In this document: positions 19,540 to 29,604 of the stretch, piece by piece | How positions within the stretch are numbered: the stretch's first letter is position 1 | Layout: each line of letters starts with the position of its first letter | Origin: Arsenophonus sp052174495 | GTDB taxonomy: Bacteria > Pseudomonadota > Gammaproteobacteria > Enterobacterales > Enterobacteriaceae | Assembly (NCBI GenBank): GCA_052174495.1 | Contig: JBQMRR010000085.1 | Location: 1 to 41,540 of the forward strand | Length of the DNA: 41,540 nucleotides | Direction of reading: 5' to 3' | Made by a program: the position numbers and the translations under genes | The notes under the pieces: model-generated | Seen by the model: the letters and a program-made list of their open reading frames with translations, nothing else | Told to the model about the DNA's origin: nothing | Databases searched by the model: none

Positions 19540-19790
19540 CAATATCATCTAATTTTATAATTTAGCAACGGTAAATTTGGAAATGCCATAGTGCTTAGTT
19601 AAAATAGATGTAGGCTTCTTGCTTACTTGAAGAGTACTATAATTTTAGATTTTGCAGTTTACCTCCTAACGAGAGAGTCTCGTTATCATGATATTTTATG
19701 CTCTCAACTATATCTCTCAGTAGTCATATTGCAATAAATAGATTGTACAACGAGGGTTTATATAATGATTTGGATTAATAATAAGCTAGA
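19540..19790 (-). mobile_element. 5' fragment of a dead IS481-family element next to pncB
   Basis: On the minus strand the fragment includes the terminal block ATCATTATATAAACCCTCG and a helix-turn-helix piece reading SKKPTSILTKHYGISKFTV, which matches the start of the element at 31555-32625. Only about 250 bp remain. It ends about 100 bp before the pncB start, so the present pncB promoter must lie in or just after this debris. Confidence 0.55.
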
Positions 19791-19892
19791 AATATAATGG
19801 AACGCCTTCACTCTTACTAGCATGAACAGGTATACTTGTATATTTTACCTTTAAGTTGAAAATAATGCTTCCACGAGGATAGCTAACGCATT

Positions 19893-21122
19893 ATGAATTT
19901 AGATGCAGCACCTATCATTACATCACTGCTAGATACTGATGCTTATAAACTACACATGCAACAAGCTGTCTTTCATCAGTATAATCAAGTATCAGTTGTA
20001 GCAGAATTTCGTTGCCGTAGTGATGAACGACTTGGTAACTATGCTCAAGCTGTACGACAACAAATAGATTTAATGGCAGATATTGTATTAACACCAATTG
20101 AATATCGCTATCTACGTAGTTTGCTTTTTTTTAAAGCTGATTATCTCGATTGGTTAAAAAATTTTCGCTTCAATCCTACACAGGTTAACGTTTATACTAC
20201 GCAAGAAAATCAATTAGCACTAAGAATTAGTGGTCCATGGCGTGAAGTTATTCTTTGGGAAGTACCTCTGTTAGCTTTGATTAGTAAACTAGTTCACCGT
20301 GATCGCTCTCCCAATGTAACAACTGAAGATGCTATTGAGCAGTTACATAAATTGATTAATTATTTTTACCAAGATGCAAAAAGGCTAAATATTGATTTAG
20401 CAAACTTTAAATTAATTGATTTTGGCACTCGCCGACGTTTTTCTCATGCAGTTCAATACGCTATTATCAATGAGCTCAAATACCATTTCCCTTATTTTAC
20501 TGGAACAAGTAATTATAAGTTAGCGCAACAATTACAGATTAAACCTGTTGGCACTCAAGCTCATGAGTGGTTTCAAGCCCATCAACAAATTAGTGTTGAT
20601 CTTGCTAATAGTCAACGCGTTGCGCTGCAAAGTTGGCTAGATGAATATCCCGATCAATTAGGTATCGCACTAACGGACTGTATTACGATGGATGCTTTCC
20701 TGCGCGATTTTGATATCACCTTTGCTAATCGTTATCAAGGATTAAGACATGACTCAGGAGATCCGCTAGAATGGGGTGAAAAAGCTATTAGTCATTATAA
20801 AAAGCTAGCTATCGATCCTATGAGTAAAACGCTGGTTTTTTCAGATAATCTTGACCTACAAAAAGCATTGATCCTTTATAAATATTTTTATAAACGTATT
20901 AATCTTATTTTTGGTATTGGTACCCGTTTAACTTGTAATATTCCTGAGGTAAAACCGCTTAATATTGTGATTAAATTAGTTGAATGTAATGGTAAGCCAG
21001 TTGCTAAGTTATCTGATAGCCCAGGAAAAATGATCTGTGATGATCATGAATTTATCGATCGCTTAAAAAAAGCCTTTGATATCCATAGTATGATAGATCG
21101 AGTTGATAACAAACTTAACTAA
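19893..21122 (+). CDS. pncB: Nicotinate phosphoribosyltransferase
   Basis: PncB joins nicotinate to PRPP, with ATP hydrolysis, to start NAD salvage (Preiss-Handler route). It is 409 residues (E. coli 400). Conserved pieces are SLLDTDAYKLHMQQAVFH, AEFRCRSDE, ISGPWREVILWEVPLLALI, DFGTRRRFS, GTSNYKLAQ, the phosphohistidine region GTQAHEWFQAHQQ (His224), LTDCITMDAFLRDF, GLRHDSGDPLEWGEKAI, VFSDNLDL, FGIGTRLTCN and KLSDSPGKMICD. The start was chosen by alignment (MNLDAAPIITSLLDTDAYK); GAGGA lies 12 bases upstream. asnS follows on the same strand after about 200 bp, the enteric order, while the former upstream neighbour is replaced by IS debris. The protein looks fully functional. Confidence 0.97.
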   Translation: MNLDAAPIITSLLDTDAYKLHMQQAVFHQYNQVSVVAEFRCRSDERLGNYAQAVRQQIDLMADIVLTPIEYRYLRSLLFFKADYLDWLKNFRFNPTQVNVYTTQENQLALRISGPWREVILWEVPLLALISKLVHRDRSPNVTTEDAIEQLHKLINYFYQDAKRLNIDLANFKLIDFGTRRRFSHAVQYAIINELKYHFPYFTGTSNYKLAQQLQIKPVGTQAHEWFQAHQQISVDLANSQRVALQSWLDEYPDQLGIALTDCITMDAFLRDFDITFANRYQGLRHDSGDPLEWGEKAISHYKKLAIDPMSKTLVFSDNLDLQKALILYKYFYKRINLIFGIGTRLTCNIPEVKPLNIVIKLVECNGKPVAKLSDSPGKMICDDHEFIDRLKKAFDIHSMIDRVDNKLN

Positions 21123-21320
21123 CTATTATAGTAAGTTATTTTATTGATGGTTGCATCAGAAGAATAAATTAAATTCTTATTATAAAAGTCTTTTCATCTG
21201 ATTATTCCTATTTTAAACTTAGTGTTTTATTTGTTTATTACGCACGATAACAAGTAATACAAAGTGTTTTTCAATCAGGATTAAACAACTTTAAAAACTA
21301 AATATTAAAAGAGAATATTT

Positions 21321-22721
21321 ATGAACATAGTATCTGTCGTCGAAGTACTACAAGGCCGTGTAGCTGTAGGCGAAGAAGTAACTGTTCGTGGCTGGGTACG
21401 TACAAAGAGAGATTCAAAAGCTGGCTTCTCATTCCTCGTCGTTTATGACGGTTCCTGTTTTAATCCATTACAGGCTATTGTAAGTAATGAACTAGATAAT
21501 TATAAAAACGAAGTTTTACTTCTGACCACTGGTTGTTCGATTGAAGTAACTGGAATTGTTAAGTCATCGGAAGGTCAAGAACAAAATTTTGAATTATCAG
21601 CTACTCAAGTCGTTATAGTCGGTATGATAGAAAACCCTGATAGTTATCCAATGGCTGCTAAGCGTCATAGTGTTGAATACTTACGTGAAGTGGCACATCT
21701 ACGTCCACGTACTAATCTTATCGGTGCCGTTGCTCGTGTTCGCAATACGCTATTCCAAGCTATTCATCGTTTCTTTCATAAAGAAGGTTATCTTTGGGTT
21801 TCAACACCAATTATTACTGCTTCTGATACTGAGGGTGCCGGTAAAATGTTTCGCGTCTCAACATTAAATTTACAGAATATTCCGCGAACAGAAAAAGGTG
21901 ATATTAATTTTGATAAAGACTTTTTTGGACGAGAAGCATTTCTAACTGTATCCGGTCAATTAAATGGAGAAGCTTATGCTTGTGCATTAAGCAAAATTTA
22001 TACTTTTGGACCAACATTTCGCGCAGAAAACTCTAACACCAGTCGCCATTTGGCTGAATTCTGGATGGTTGAACCCGAAGTTGCTTTTGCTAACTTAAAT
22101 GATATCGCTATTCTGGCTGAGAAAATGTTAAAATATCTCTTTAAATCAGTTTTACAAGAATGCTATGATGATCTAACCTTCTTTGCCGATCAGATCGATA
22201 AAGAGGTTATTAATCGATTGGAAAAATTTGTTACTTCAGATTTTACTCAAATTAATTATACCGATGCGATTAAAATTTTGAAGCAATCAGGACAATCATT
22301 TGAAAAATCAGTGTCTTGGGGTATCGATCTCTCTTCTGAGCATGAACGTTATTTAGCTGAAAAACATTTCAAAACAGTCGTGGTTGTCAAAAATTATCCA
22401 AAAGATATCAAAGCTTTTTATATGCGTTTGAATGATGATGATAAAACCGTTGCTGCTATGGATATATTAGCTCCAGGTATTGGCGAAATTATTGGTGGCT
22501 CACAGCGTGAAGAGCGATTAAATATATTAGATGCTCGCATGGAAGAGATGGGGCTTAACCGTCAAAATTATAACTGGTATCGTGATCTGCGCCTATATGG
22601 TACAGTGCCACATGCAGGATTTGGTCTCGGATTTGAACGTTTAGGCGCTTATGTCACTGGCGTACAAAATATTCGTGAAACTATCCCATTTCCACGAACT
22701 TCGCGTAACGTAACCTTTTGA
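21321..22721 (+). CDS. asnS: Asparaginyl-tRNA synthetase
   Basis: AsnS charges tRNA-Asn in two steps through an asparaginyl-adenylate. It is 466 residues, identical in length to E. coli. The N-terminal OB-fold anticodon-binding domain (about 1-110) has VTVRGWVRTKRDSKAG and YDGSCFNPLQAIV. The class II catalytic domain has motif 1 near VARVRNTLFQAIHRFF, STPIITASDTEGAGKMFRV, motif 2 FRAENSNTSRHLAEFWMVEPE in part, and motif 3 HAGFGLGFERL near the end with IPFPRTSRN closing the chain. AGAGAA is well placed before the ATG. Downstream, where ompF stands in E. coli, only IS debris is seen. Confidence 0.98.
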   Translation: MNIVSVVEVLQGRVAVGEEVTVRGWVRTKRDSKAGFSFLVVYDGSCFNPLQAIVSNELDNYKNEVLLLTTGCSIEVTGIVKSSEGQEQNFELSATQVVIVGMIENPDSYPMAAKRHSVEYLREVAHLRPRTNLIGAVARVRNTLFQAIHRFFHKEGYLWVSTPIITASDTEGAGKMFRVSTLNLQNIPRTEKGDINFDKDFFGREAFLTVSGQLNGEAYACALSKIYTFGPTFRAENSNTSRHLAEFWMVEPEVAFANLNDIAILAEKMLKYLFKSVLQECYDDLTFFADQIDKEVINRLEKFVTSDFTQINYTDAIKILKQSGQSFEKSVSWGIDLSSEHERYLAEKHFKTVVVVKNYPKDIKAFYMRLNDDDKTVAAMDILAPGIGEIIGGSQREERLNILDARMEEMGLNRQNYNWYRDLRLYGTVPHAGFGLGFERLGAYVTGVQNIRETIPFPRTSRNVTF

Positions 22722-22779
22722 ATATTTAAGCTCATAATCATGAAACGAATAAATATTATAATGATAACTGCCAGCAGGT

Positions 22780-23604
22780 TTTATCAGTAAATCTGGTGTA
22801 TTACGGTTAAGCTACATTCTACTCTAATTCTTCATAAATCTGCTCTCCATCCTTAAATTTGACGTTGTTTACCACTAGTATTAGAAGCTCAAATCTTCTT
22901 AGACTTGGCCTCAGTTTTCTGAGAAGACAGGAGCAGATTAAATAGCATTGAAATGGTTCCTTTTTCTTGAGCCACGGTGCTTTACGCTTCGGCTTCGTAT
23001 AGCTTCAGTATCATAAAACTCAATTGAATTTTGAATTTCTTATTCTTATTTATGCCTACCTATGTACTGATAAAAGGCGTAGTATGGCAGCGTTATTCTC
23101 GATTATTCTCAATTTTCTTAATTGCTGCAGCATACCCTGTGAAAATCTTTCTAATAAAATATCAAGAGTTTTTATTAGCGATATTATTAGAGCTCTTTGC
23201 TAGCTAAATCTCCCCGCAGCTCACCTTTAACTTTCAGTTTCATACATTTAGAAAGTAAAGTGTAAGCACATTAGCTGTTTATTTTATATGATAAACAGCA
23301 TTTTATGCTGTGTACCCGCGAATATCTTTACTATTTATTTCAAAAACTAATAGCATCATCTTCCGTAGTAAGTTTAGAACTAGAGTTAAATGACATACGC
23401 TCGCAAGGGATAGAAGTTCAGCTAAGCTATCTCTAATTTTGATAATTACTTTCAACTTCAGCTAGCTCCTTGCATCCATGTATTGATGCCAATAATGCAG
23501 CAGCAGACAAAGGCGATCAGTTTACCTAACAGAACGGTATATGTTGCCCGCCAAGAAATAAACGTAACTCATATCGATAAATCATGCAAGTATCATATTA
23601 CCAA
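22780..23604 (-). mobile_element. 3' part of a dead IS256-family element
   Basis: Read on the minus strand this is the C-terminal half of the IS256-type transposase. It starts at the terminal block near 22780-22860 (CTCTAATTCTTCATAAATC and TCTCCATCCTTAAA are the shared marks) and goes in to the AAAGGCGATCAG segment near 23512. It is the mirror image of 24140-25035 in the next copy. The 5' half is missing. It meets the next copy head to head near 23605, so the pair looks like a 2.2-kb inverted structure with both transposase 3' ends facing outwards. Confidence 0.65.
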
Positions 23605-25035
23605 TACTCTTTAAGCTATTAGTTATCCTCATTTCTGAGATATGAGTTTTTGAAGATGGGGGTGGGGTGGTGCCTGTATATTGATTCTGTGAATAATTTC
23701 AATATCAGAGAGATGAGATGGCATAAAATTTACCCTATAAATATTTGAAAAATCAGATATTATTTTTATCCCTTCTATGAACTTATCCGTAATAGTGGTC
23801 CTGAGAAAACTGATAGACACTGGTGTTGAGACGGAGCTCAACTCGAAATCATCCTGCGATAACCTTCTCAACGCCCCTTTATCAATGGGGGATCTTATCG
23901 CACGTCGATCGTAAAATAATTATTTGTCATAACAACCATATAAACTGCTACTGCTGATGTTGAAATTACAGTGCCTAAGGTCAGAGGATCGCAGCGCTAA
24001 TAGAATATCTTTATAAAGGTCGTTACTCCAACCTTTTATCTAAAGTGTGTAAAAATATTAAAGATTTACTACCATGCTTATATATGTAAGGCATTTCTAC
24101 CGGTGATTTTCATAAAGTCCTGGAGTACTTTTTGATAAAAACTACATTGTCTTCTACTAGTGTTACCATTAGCAGATTAAAACATCGACGCCTTGAAGAA
24201 CATTAGCAAAGGTGTTTACGTAATTTACGCGAACGTGCTATGTTTATTTCTCTTTCGATGGTTATACTACTTCCTAGCAACCAAGCTGATCGTCTTTGGC
24301 TGCTTGATCATTATCGTCAAACACTACATGGACGTAAGGAGCTTATTACAATAAAAGATAGTTATCAAGAGTTAGAAGCGAAACTATGGGCTGAACTTAT
24401 CAATCACCTACTAATAATTGCTTAACTATATCTCCTAGTCCTTGCTATGCTATAGGAGAGAAACGCTGTTCTTAATTTTTAGAATACAAATGGTAAAATA
24501 TTCCTAAACATCTAGTACCAACGCCATTAGCTACATAAAAAAGTTGATTCACTAGCTTCATTCTGAAAAGACATTTAACACCGAAAGTTAAAGTTGAGCT
24601 CTGGAAGCTTTGACTAACAAAAAAGAGTCGCGATGCCGCTAATAAAGCCCTTGATATTTTTGGAAAATTTTCCAGGATAGTATCCTGCAGCGATAAAGAA
24701 GTTGGAGAAAGATGGAGAAAGATGGAGAAGAGCGGCTGCCATCCATGACTTACCGTCAGCGCATCTTGTATCAATAGGAACAATGAATTCAATTGAATCA
24801 GCTTTTGCGAGAGTGAGGCTATGAAGCTAACGCACGAAGCGCTATGATTTAAGAAAATAACTATTTCAATGGTGTTTAGCTGTTTTCGTCTGCTCAGAAA
24901 ACTAAAAACAGCTCAGACAGTTTTGATCTGCTTATCTATGGTGATAAGCAGCGTTCAATTTAAGAATCAAGAATAAGATTTATAAAGCATCAGAGTGGAA
25001 CATAGCCTAATTGCTATACATCAAATTTAATGATA
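23605..25035 (+). mobile_element. Dead IS256-family (mutator type) element, best-read copy
   Basis: This copy gives the clearest family call. Near 23970 a frame resembles VKVPKVRDRSG, and near 24100-24200 STSVTISRLKHRRLEEHQQ. A 61-codon open piece at 24240-24425 contains ADRLWLLDHY and HGRKELITIKDSYQELEAKL (family GRKELIAVKDGYRES). Near 24780 is NSIESAFARVRL (family NPIESTFATVRLR), then KKITISMVFSC. The order and the NPIES signature fit a mutator-type DDE transposase. The right end contains AAAGCATCAGAGTGGAA at 24987-25003 and the outer block to about 25035. Stops and shifts are spread throughout. Confidence 0.75.
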
Positions 25036-26599
25036 ACTAGAGTTAATTAATTATTTCTTTTTATAAACCCTTTTTTATATGACGTAGCACGATATAACCT
25101 GATACACCAATTAAAATAAATTTTTCATGAAAGTTTATTAAACTTAAATTAATATAGAATATTACACTTTAATTATATTTTTGTTGGTTTATGATAAATA
25201 CTACAAGTATATTAATAAGTAATTTTTATATGAATTTTAATTAGTGAATAGTTAAATTTAACTTAATCCGTTATCAAGAGAATAGTATTAAATAAATCGA
25301 TATTTCTGTCGTAAGATCTTCGCTAGTTAAATTAAAGTAATGTTCGCATATTTTCGTAATCTTGACTTACTAAAGATAACTATAAGTAACGATTATATTT
25401 TTATTGAATAATCTCCATTAATTCTATTGCTAGAAGCTTTTAGTATGTTATCAACATATTTCTTATAGTCAATACCTAAGGATAATATCCTGCTGTTTTT
25501 TTTAAAGCCTTATCCTGTTTATTTAGACTATTAATCGATTTAATTAAAACATATTCAATCATAAGCTAAGTTAATTCACTACGATAATTTTATAAAACAA
25601 ATATTAACGGAAGATTTATGTGTTTTCAGACCATTATATAAATAATGAACAGAAATACAGTGGCACCTTATATCCAAATCCGGATAATAACATATAAATC
25701 TAAATGATTTTGTCGCTGAAGCTTGAATAACTTCAAAATATCAATATCTATTTATCTGTCATGATTTTTATTTTTTACTAAACTAATATTAATAGGACGA
25801 TAAATATTTCTATTAACTTAATTATTCAGTAGATCTCATTGAGATTACTCTAAATACTTTATTTATCGCTTTACTGTAAATAGATTGAGTAATTTCAGAC
25901 ATCTTCAGTATAACCAGCAATTATTTTAAGAATTATTTTAGTTTTAAAAGTAGAATATTACCGGTCTATTCACGCTCAAGTGAATAGACAAGAAATATAT
26001 CTTTTCAACTTTAAAGTCTTTTTCTTTAGTCCTGGTAATAATCTTTTTCAGTTATTCTAGAATAAGTTGTACTTTTCAAAGATAATAACCTGTTATTTAT
26101 ATAAAAGGTTAAATCCTTTCATTATATTAATAATAAAGCTAATATTAAATTCTCAGTATTTATTTAAGAAGATAGAATATGCGGACTAATGACATTACAT
26201 TTAATAATATAATAAAAATTTGCTATAGTCTTAATTATGTTGTATGGCAGAGTGAATTATTTTTTAAGAAGTATATTGAATATGATTTTTATGATTATTT
26301 AACTGGATTACTTTGATATCATCAATATTGAATCCTATCACTTTATAACTAACTTAATTCTATTTAAATATTAAATATAAATAAAAATAATCAAGGTCTA
26401 TAATATAGCAATAATAATGAACAAATGATCGATTTTTTTTAGTTATTAACTGTTCATGTACTTACCTAAAATATTTATTTATTATTAATATAATAGATAT
26501 TTTTATATAAAAACTATAAATAGTAGTTGTTAACTTTAACAGCTATTTAATAAGTGTTTTTAACAGTAAAATATTAATCTATTTAATTATACTAAGGTG
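25036..26599. other. AT-rich desert, no recognisable gene
   Basis: This is a stretch of 1.56 kb with no open frame of note and no match I trust. On the minus strand a run near 25440-25570 reads INSLNKQDKALKKTAGYYP and NMLITYQKLLA-like pieces, and near 25860-25920 SEITQSIYSKAINKVF. These may be shreds of lost genes, but I do not recognise them. The IS families of this window do not appear here, so this may be old chromosomal sequence that decayed in place. Confidence 0.4.
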
Positions 26600-27610
26600 T
26601 CTAAAAGTTAGTAGGAAATCTGGTATGGAGCGGTTAGGATAAGCTTCACTCTGATACTTTATAAATCTATTCTCCATCCTTAAATTGGATCTTGTTATCA
26701 CCAGGGTCAGTAGTAAATTAAATCTCTTTATCCAGTTCTAGGCTTTTTAAGTAGATTAGAACAGATTAAATTTTATTGAAATAATTATTTTTGAACTGCA
26801 GTACTTTGCACATTGAACTCGTAGCCTCATACTATAACAAAAACTAATTGAATTGGATTTATTATTCTTACTAACGACAAGTGTGCGCTGACAGAAAATC
26901 GTAAAATGCAGCCATTCTTCTCCATCTTTCTCAACAATCTTCATCACTTCAAGGATACTTTGCTAAAACATTGCAATAAAATATCCGGGCTATGAATCAT
27001 CGGCATTAGAGCCCTCTGCTAGCCAGATCTTTCTTGCAGCTTACACCCTTAACTTTCGGTTGCATACCTTTGGAGAATGCAACCAGCACATCAGTTATTT
27101 TATACCCAACAAAGGTTGGTACTACGTGCTAGGAAATATCTTTGCCATTGTATTCAAAACCAATGGCACCGTCTCTCGTAGCAAATCTGGAAAGATAGGT
27201 TAAGCAACGTGCTTACCAGCTATTAAAAAATTATGCCCAGTTCGTTTATAGCTCTCGATAAACATCTTTCTAACGCAATGAGCTCATTAGATCCATGCAG
27301 TAATGCTGATAATAAGCAGCAGCCAAAGACGATCAGTTTCCCTAAAAGAATAAAAGATTATAACCTTCAGTCAAGAAATAAATATAACGCGTATCGCTTA
27401 AATCACGTAAGTATCGCATTACTAATGTTCATCAAGCATTGCTGTTTCAGCCTGCTGATGGTACTGCAGAGAGAGCATATGGTTTTTCACCAAGAATCTC
27501 TAGAGTTTAGTGAAAATCAGCGGTGAATATACCTAAGAGCTATCAGTCATAGTAGCAACTCTTCGCGGATTTTCCACGGTTCAGATAAGATGGTAGGAAC
27601 TTAGAATACT
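26600..27610 (-). mobile_element. Dead IS256-family element, 5' end cut by IS91-type sequence
   Basis: The minus strand carries the terminal block (about 26600-26690, with TTCACTCTGATACTTTATAAATC cut to shared marks CTCTGATACTTTATAAATC and TCTCCATCCTTAAATTG). The C-terminal part includes KDGEEWLHFTIFCQRTLVVSK (in part) and NSISFCYSMRLR near 26830-26930. The middle part includes the GCCAAAGACGATCAG region near 27320. It stops near 27610, where IS91-type transposase sequence begins. It faces outward opposite the copy at 29605-30995. Confidence 0.65.
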
Positions 27611-28486
27611 ATGGTATAGTATGTTCTAAAGATGCTGTATATCATGAGTTATTCTTTAAAAAAGAATGTTGAAGAAATCTAGCGAGGTGTTATATCATCT
27701 GACTTCTATATTATAACTATGGCCTAATAAATTCCAATAGTTTTCTTGCTCTGTGAAATATCATCTGCGTGAAGAAGAATTGGCAGCGTTATCTGAAGCT
27801 AGAGTACTCGGACGATTTCTGGAAAGTTTACTTCGTTAAAAAGACGAAGCGATATGCGGTGTGGCATAACGTGAAATACTTCGCGCGCTATCTTAATCTC
27901 TCCAGGCTCAGTATTTGCGTCTAAAACTGTGGCATTAGTGAAGTGAAAATAGTTATCCATCATTATGGACAACTGGATTATGCAGTACTAGCAACAGACT
28001 TTTATTCAGGTAGAGATAATCGGTCGCTATATTACTCATATTCCAGCTAGGCATTAAGATGGTGCGTTATTATGGTTTCTTGTCTAATCGTAAACGAGGT
28101 ATACGATAACTGAGATGTATAAGGGTTTGTAGATAATAGGTTTCAAAAAACTAGAAACCGAGGTTTTTATCATTCTGATAAAAAAATCTTACACATAGAT
28201 CTGTACAATGTATCTGTATGACGCCATACTACTTTTACCACTACGCCCATCTTGCTAAACTGATAACAGAACTGTTGTCAGAAAGAATGCATAAAATAAA
28301 GAAAAAACGAGGTTACTAAGGAAAACTATAGGGTTAATATCTCTAAATTAGAGAGTTAGATTAAAACATACTAACCTATGATAGGTATAAACTTAGAACA
28401 GATCGAATAAATCTATTCTATCTCCTATTAAAAATAGGAGATAGTTTTTAACTTTCAATTAAAGGGTGATTTAATTTTCTAAACAT
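27611..28486 (+). mobile_element. 3' part of a dead IS91-family element
   Basis: This is a fragment of a rolling-circle (Y2) transposase. Plus-strand frames give NWQRYLKLEYSDDFW and VYFVKKTKRYAVWHNVKYFARYL near 27780-27880 (family KPFG..LNYLARYLKR), then YITHIPA-H and RYYGFLSNRKRG-like pieces near 28030-28110 (family HFKMVRYYGFLSNR), and a KNAHKIKKKR-like tail near 28290. Downstream is a hairpin (28418-28447, CTATCTCCTATT facing AATAGGAGATAG) inside a block shared with the copy at 36006-37358. The shared block ends just before CAAG at 28487. The N-terminal zinc domain is missing here. Confidence 0.7.
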
Positions 28487-28740
28487 CAAGGTTAAATCCA
28501 CTGTTTTCAATTAGTTTAATCAGGTCAAGGTGTTGTTTTTTTATTTTTTAGATTTTTTTTGCCTATTCAAAGAGCTTTCTGTTTTCATCAATAATCACTT
28601 CTAATTTTTCTTTAACTTTCTGTAACCACTCGAAATCTTTCGTTAACGCAAACTTTCATATAGTGGTAATGCTATTAAAATGCTTAGAGATAATTTGATA
28701 TTTTTCTTCTCTTTTTTGGAATCTTAGTTATTTCACTCAT
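28479..28740 (-). pseudogene. Possible H-NS-like oligomerisation domain, cut by IS91-type element
   Basis: From the ATG at 28740 the minus strand gives MSEITKI, then after one shift EKYQIISKHFNSITTI, KFALTKDFEWLQKVKEKLE, VIIDENRKLFE-stop-AKKI-stop-KIKKQH and LDLIKLIENSGFNLDV. The coiled-coil stretch and the ending resemble the H-NS N-terminal domain (EEMLEKLEVVVNERRE ... LIADGIDPNELL). The frame runs into the IS91-type end at 28486, so any DNA-binding C-terminus is gone. The start overlaps the stop of the preceding remnant as ATGA. In-frame stops are TAG and TAA where CAG or CAA would fit. H-NS family membership is an inference from a short charged segment; an unrelated coiled-coil protein is possible. 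Confidence 0.35.
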
Positions 28741-29008
28741 ATTAATTTACCTATTATTTGCAATTCAAATTTTTATTGCTCTTCTGTCTTCATCCTTTAG
28801 TAGCAACCCTGCATCGAAGTTTTTTCCGCTTTATTTTTAAAGTTTTTTAAAAATCTATTTTTATCAGTGGTTTCAATCTCTATTTTTTAGTGAGGGTTTT
28901 TACATATTATTTTCCATATTTTAAAGCTATATTGGATTTGATACGCAATAAGTTTAGACTTATCTAGTGTTGCCTTATTCCAATTAGGGTAATACATAGC
29001 AGTGTTTA
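28737..29008 (-). pseudogene. Unrecognised gene remnant, translationally coupled to the next
   Basis: One minus-strand frame stays readable for about 90 codons with only three stops. It includes TAMYYPNWNKATLDKSKLIA, YQIQYSFKIWKIICKNPH-stop-KIEIETTDKNRFLK, NFKNKAEKTSMQGCY-stop and KFELQIIGKLI, then TGA overlapping the next ATG. The stops are TAA where CAA or GAA would fit. I do not recognise the family. The ATGA overlap suggests that the two remnants were one operon, perhaps from a plasmid or integrated element, since H-NS itself is normally made from a single-gene unit. Confidence 0.35.
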
Positions 29009-29604
29009 TTTAGTGATTTTTTGGGATATCCATCTTTAGGATTTATCTGATATAAGCAAGTATCAGGCAATTAATTTTTATAATATAATTATTAAACAAA
29101 TTTATCAAAAGTGAGATTTTCTTGCTCAATCTATTCCTGGTTTTCTGATAAAGAGAAGTTTCATGTCTGAATTGGTGGTAAAATATCCGATAGTACCTAA
29201 AAAAAATTAGGTCTTTTCTAGAAAAAGGTTTTTTCTAAAAAGAGAAAATTCATGAATCTTAAATTTTCTATTATACTATAATGGGCTTTAGGTGTACAAA
29301 TTCTATCGTATTTATTTTTTATCTCTGTTTTCGCTTTTTTGAGTAGAATTTAATTTTTTAGTGTTAGTGACAGAATCTGTCACTCCCACAAAGGAAGCTG
29401 CGAGTAAACTTGCTTCAGTAAAAAGTAAGGTGGGTTTTCTTTATCTTGATATTCACTTTAATATAATTCACTTTACCTGCATGAAATATTAATAATATCG
29501 TAAACTAACTCTTATCTTGCTCTTTGGTTCTTTGTTTTTTAGTTTTTAAAAATTTGTAAATTGTTATCGCTAGTCTTTATTGGGAGTTATACTCATTTCT
29601 TATA
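29009..29604. other. Desert with two small hairpins
   Basis: No recognisable gene. At 29195-29212 is a hairpin ACCTAA-AAAAAA-TTAGGT, followed at once by a T- and A-rich inverted stretch (CTTTTCTAGAAAAAGG). On the plus strand near 29365-29440 a frame reads VTESVTPTKEAASKLASVKS, which may be a shred of a gene; I cannot name it. The IS256-type copy begins near 29605. Confidence 0.3.

Noticed and set aside
9891..19892. CRISPR array or tandem repeats in the desert
   Set aside because: Repeats here are long, dispersed and diverged copies of IS elements, with no regular repeat-spacer spacing.
24240..24425. 61-codon open frame that could be called a small protein
   Set aside because: It is a piece of the IS256-type transposase (HGRKELITIKDSYQE) and lines up with broken copies elsewhere.
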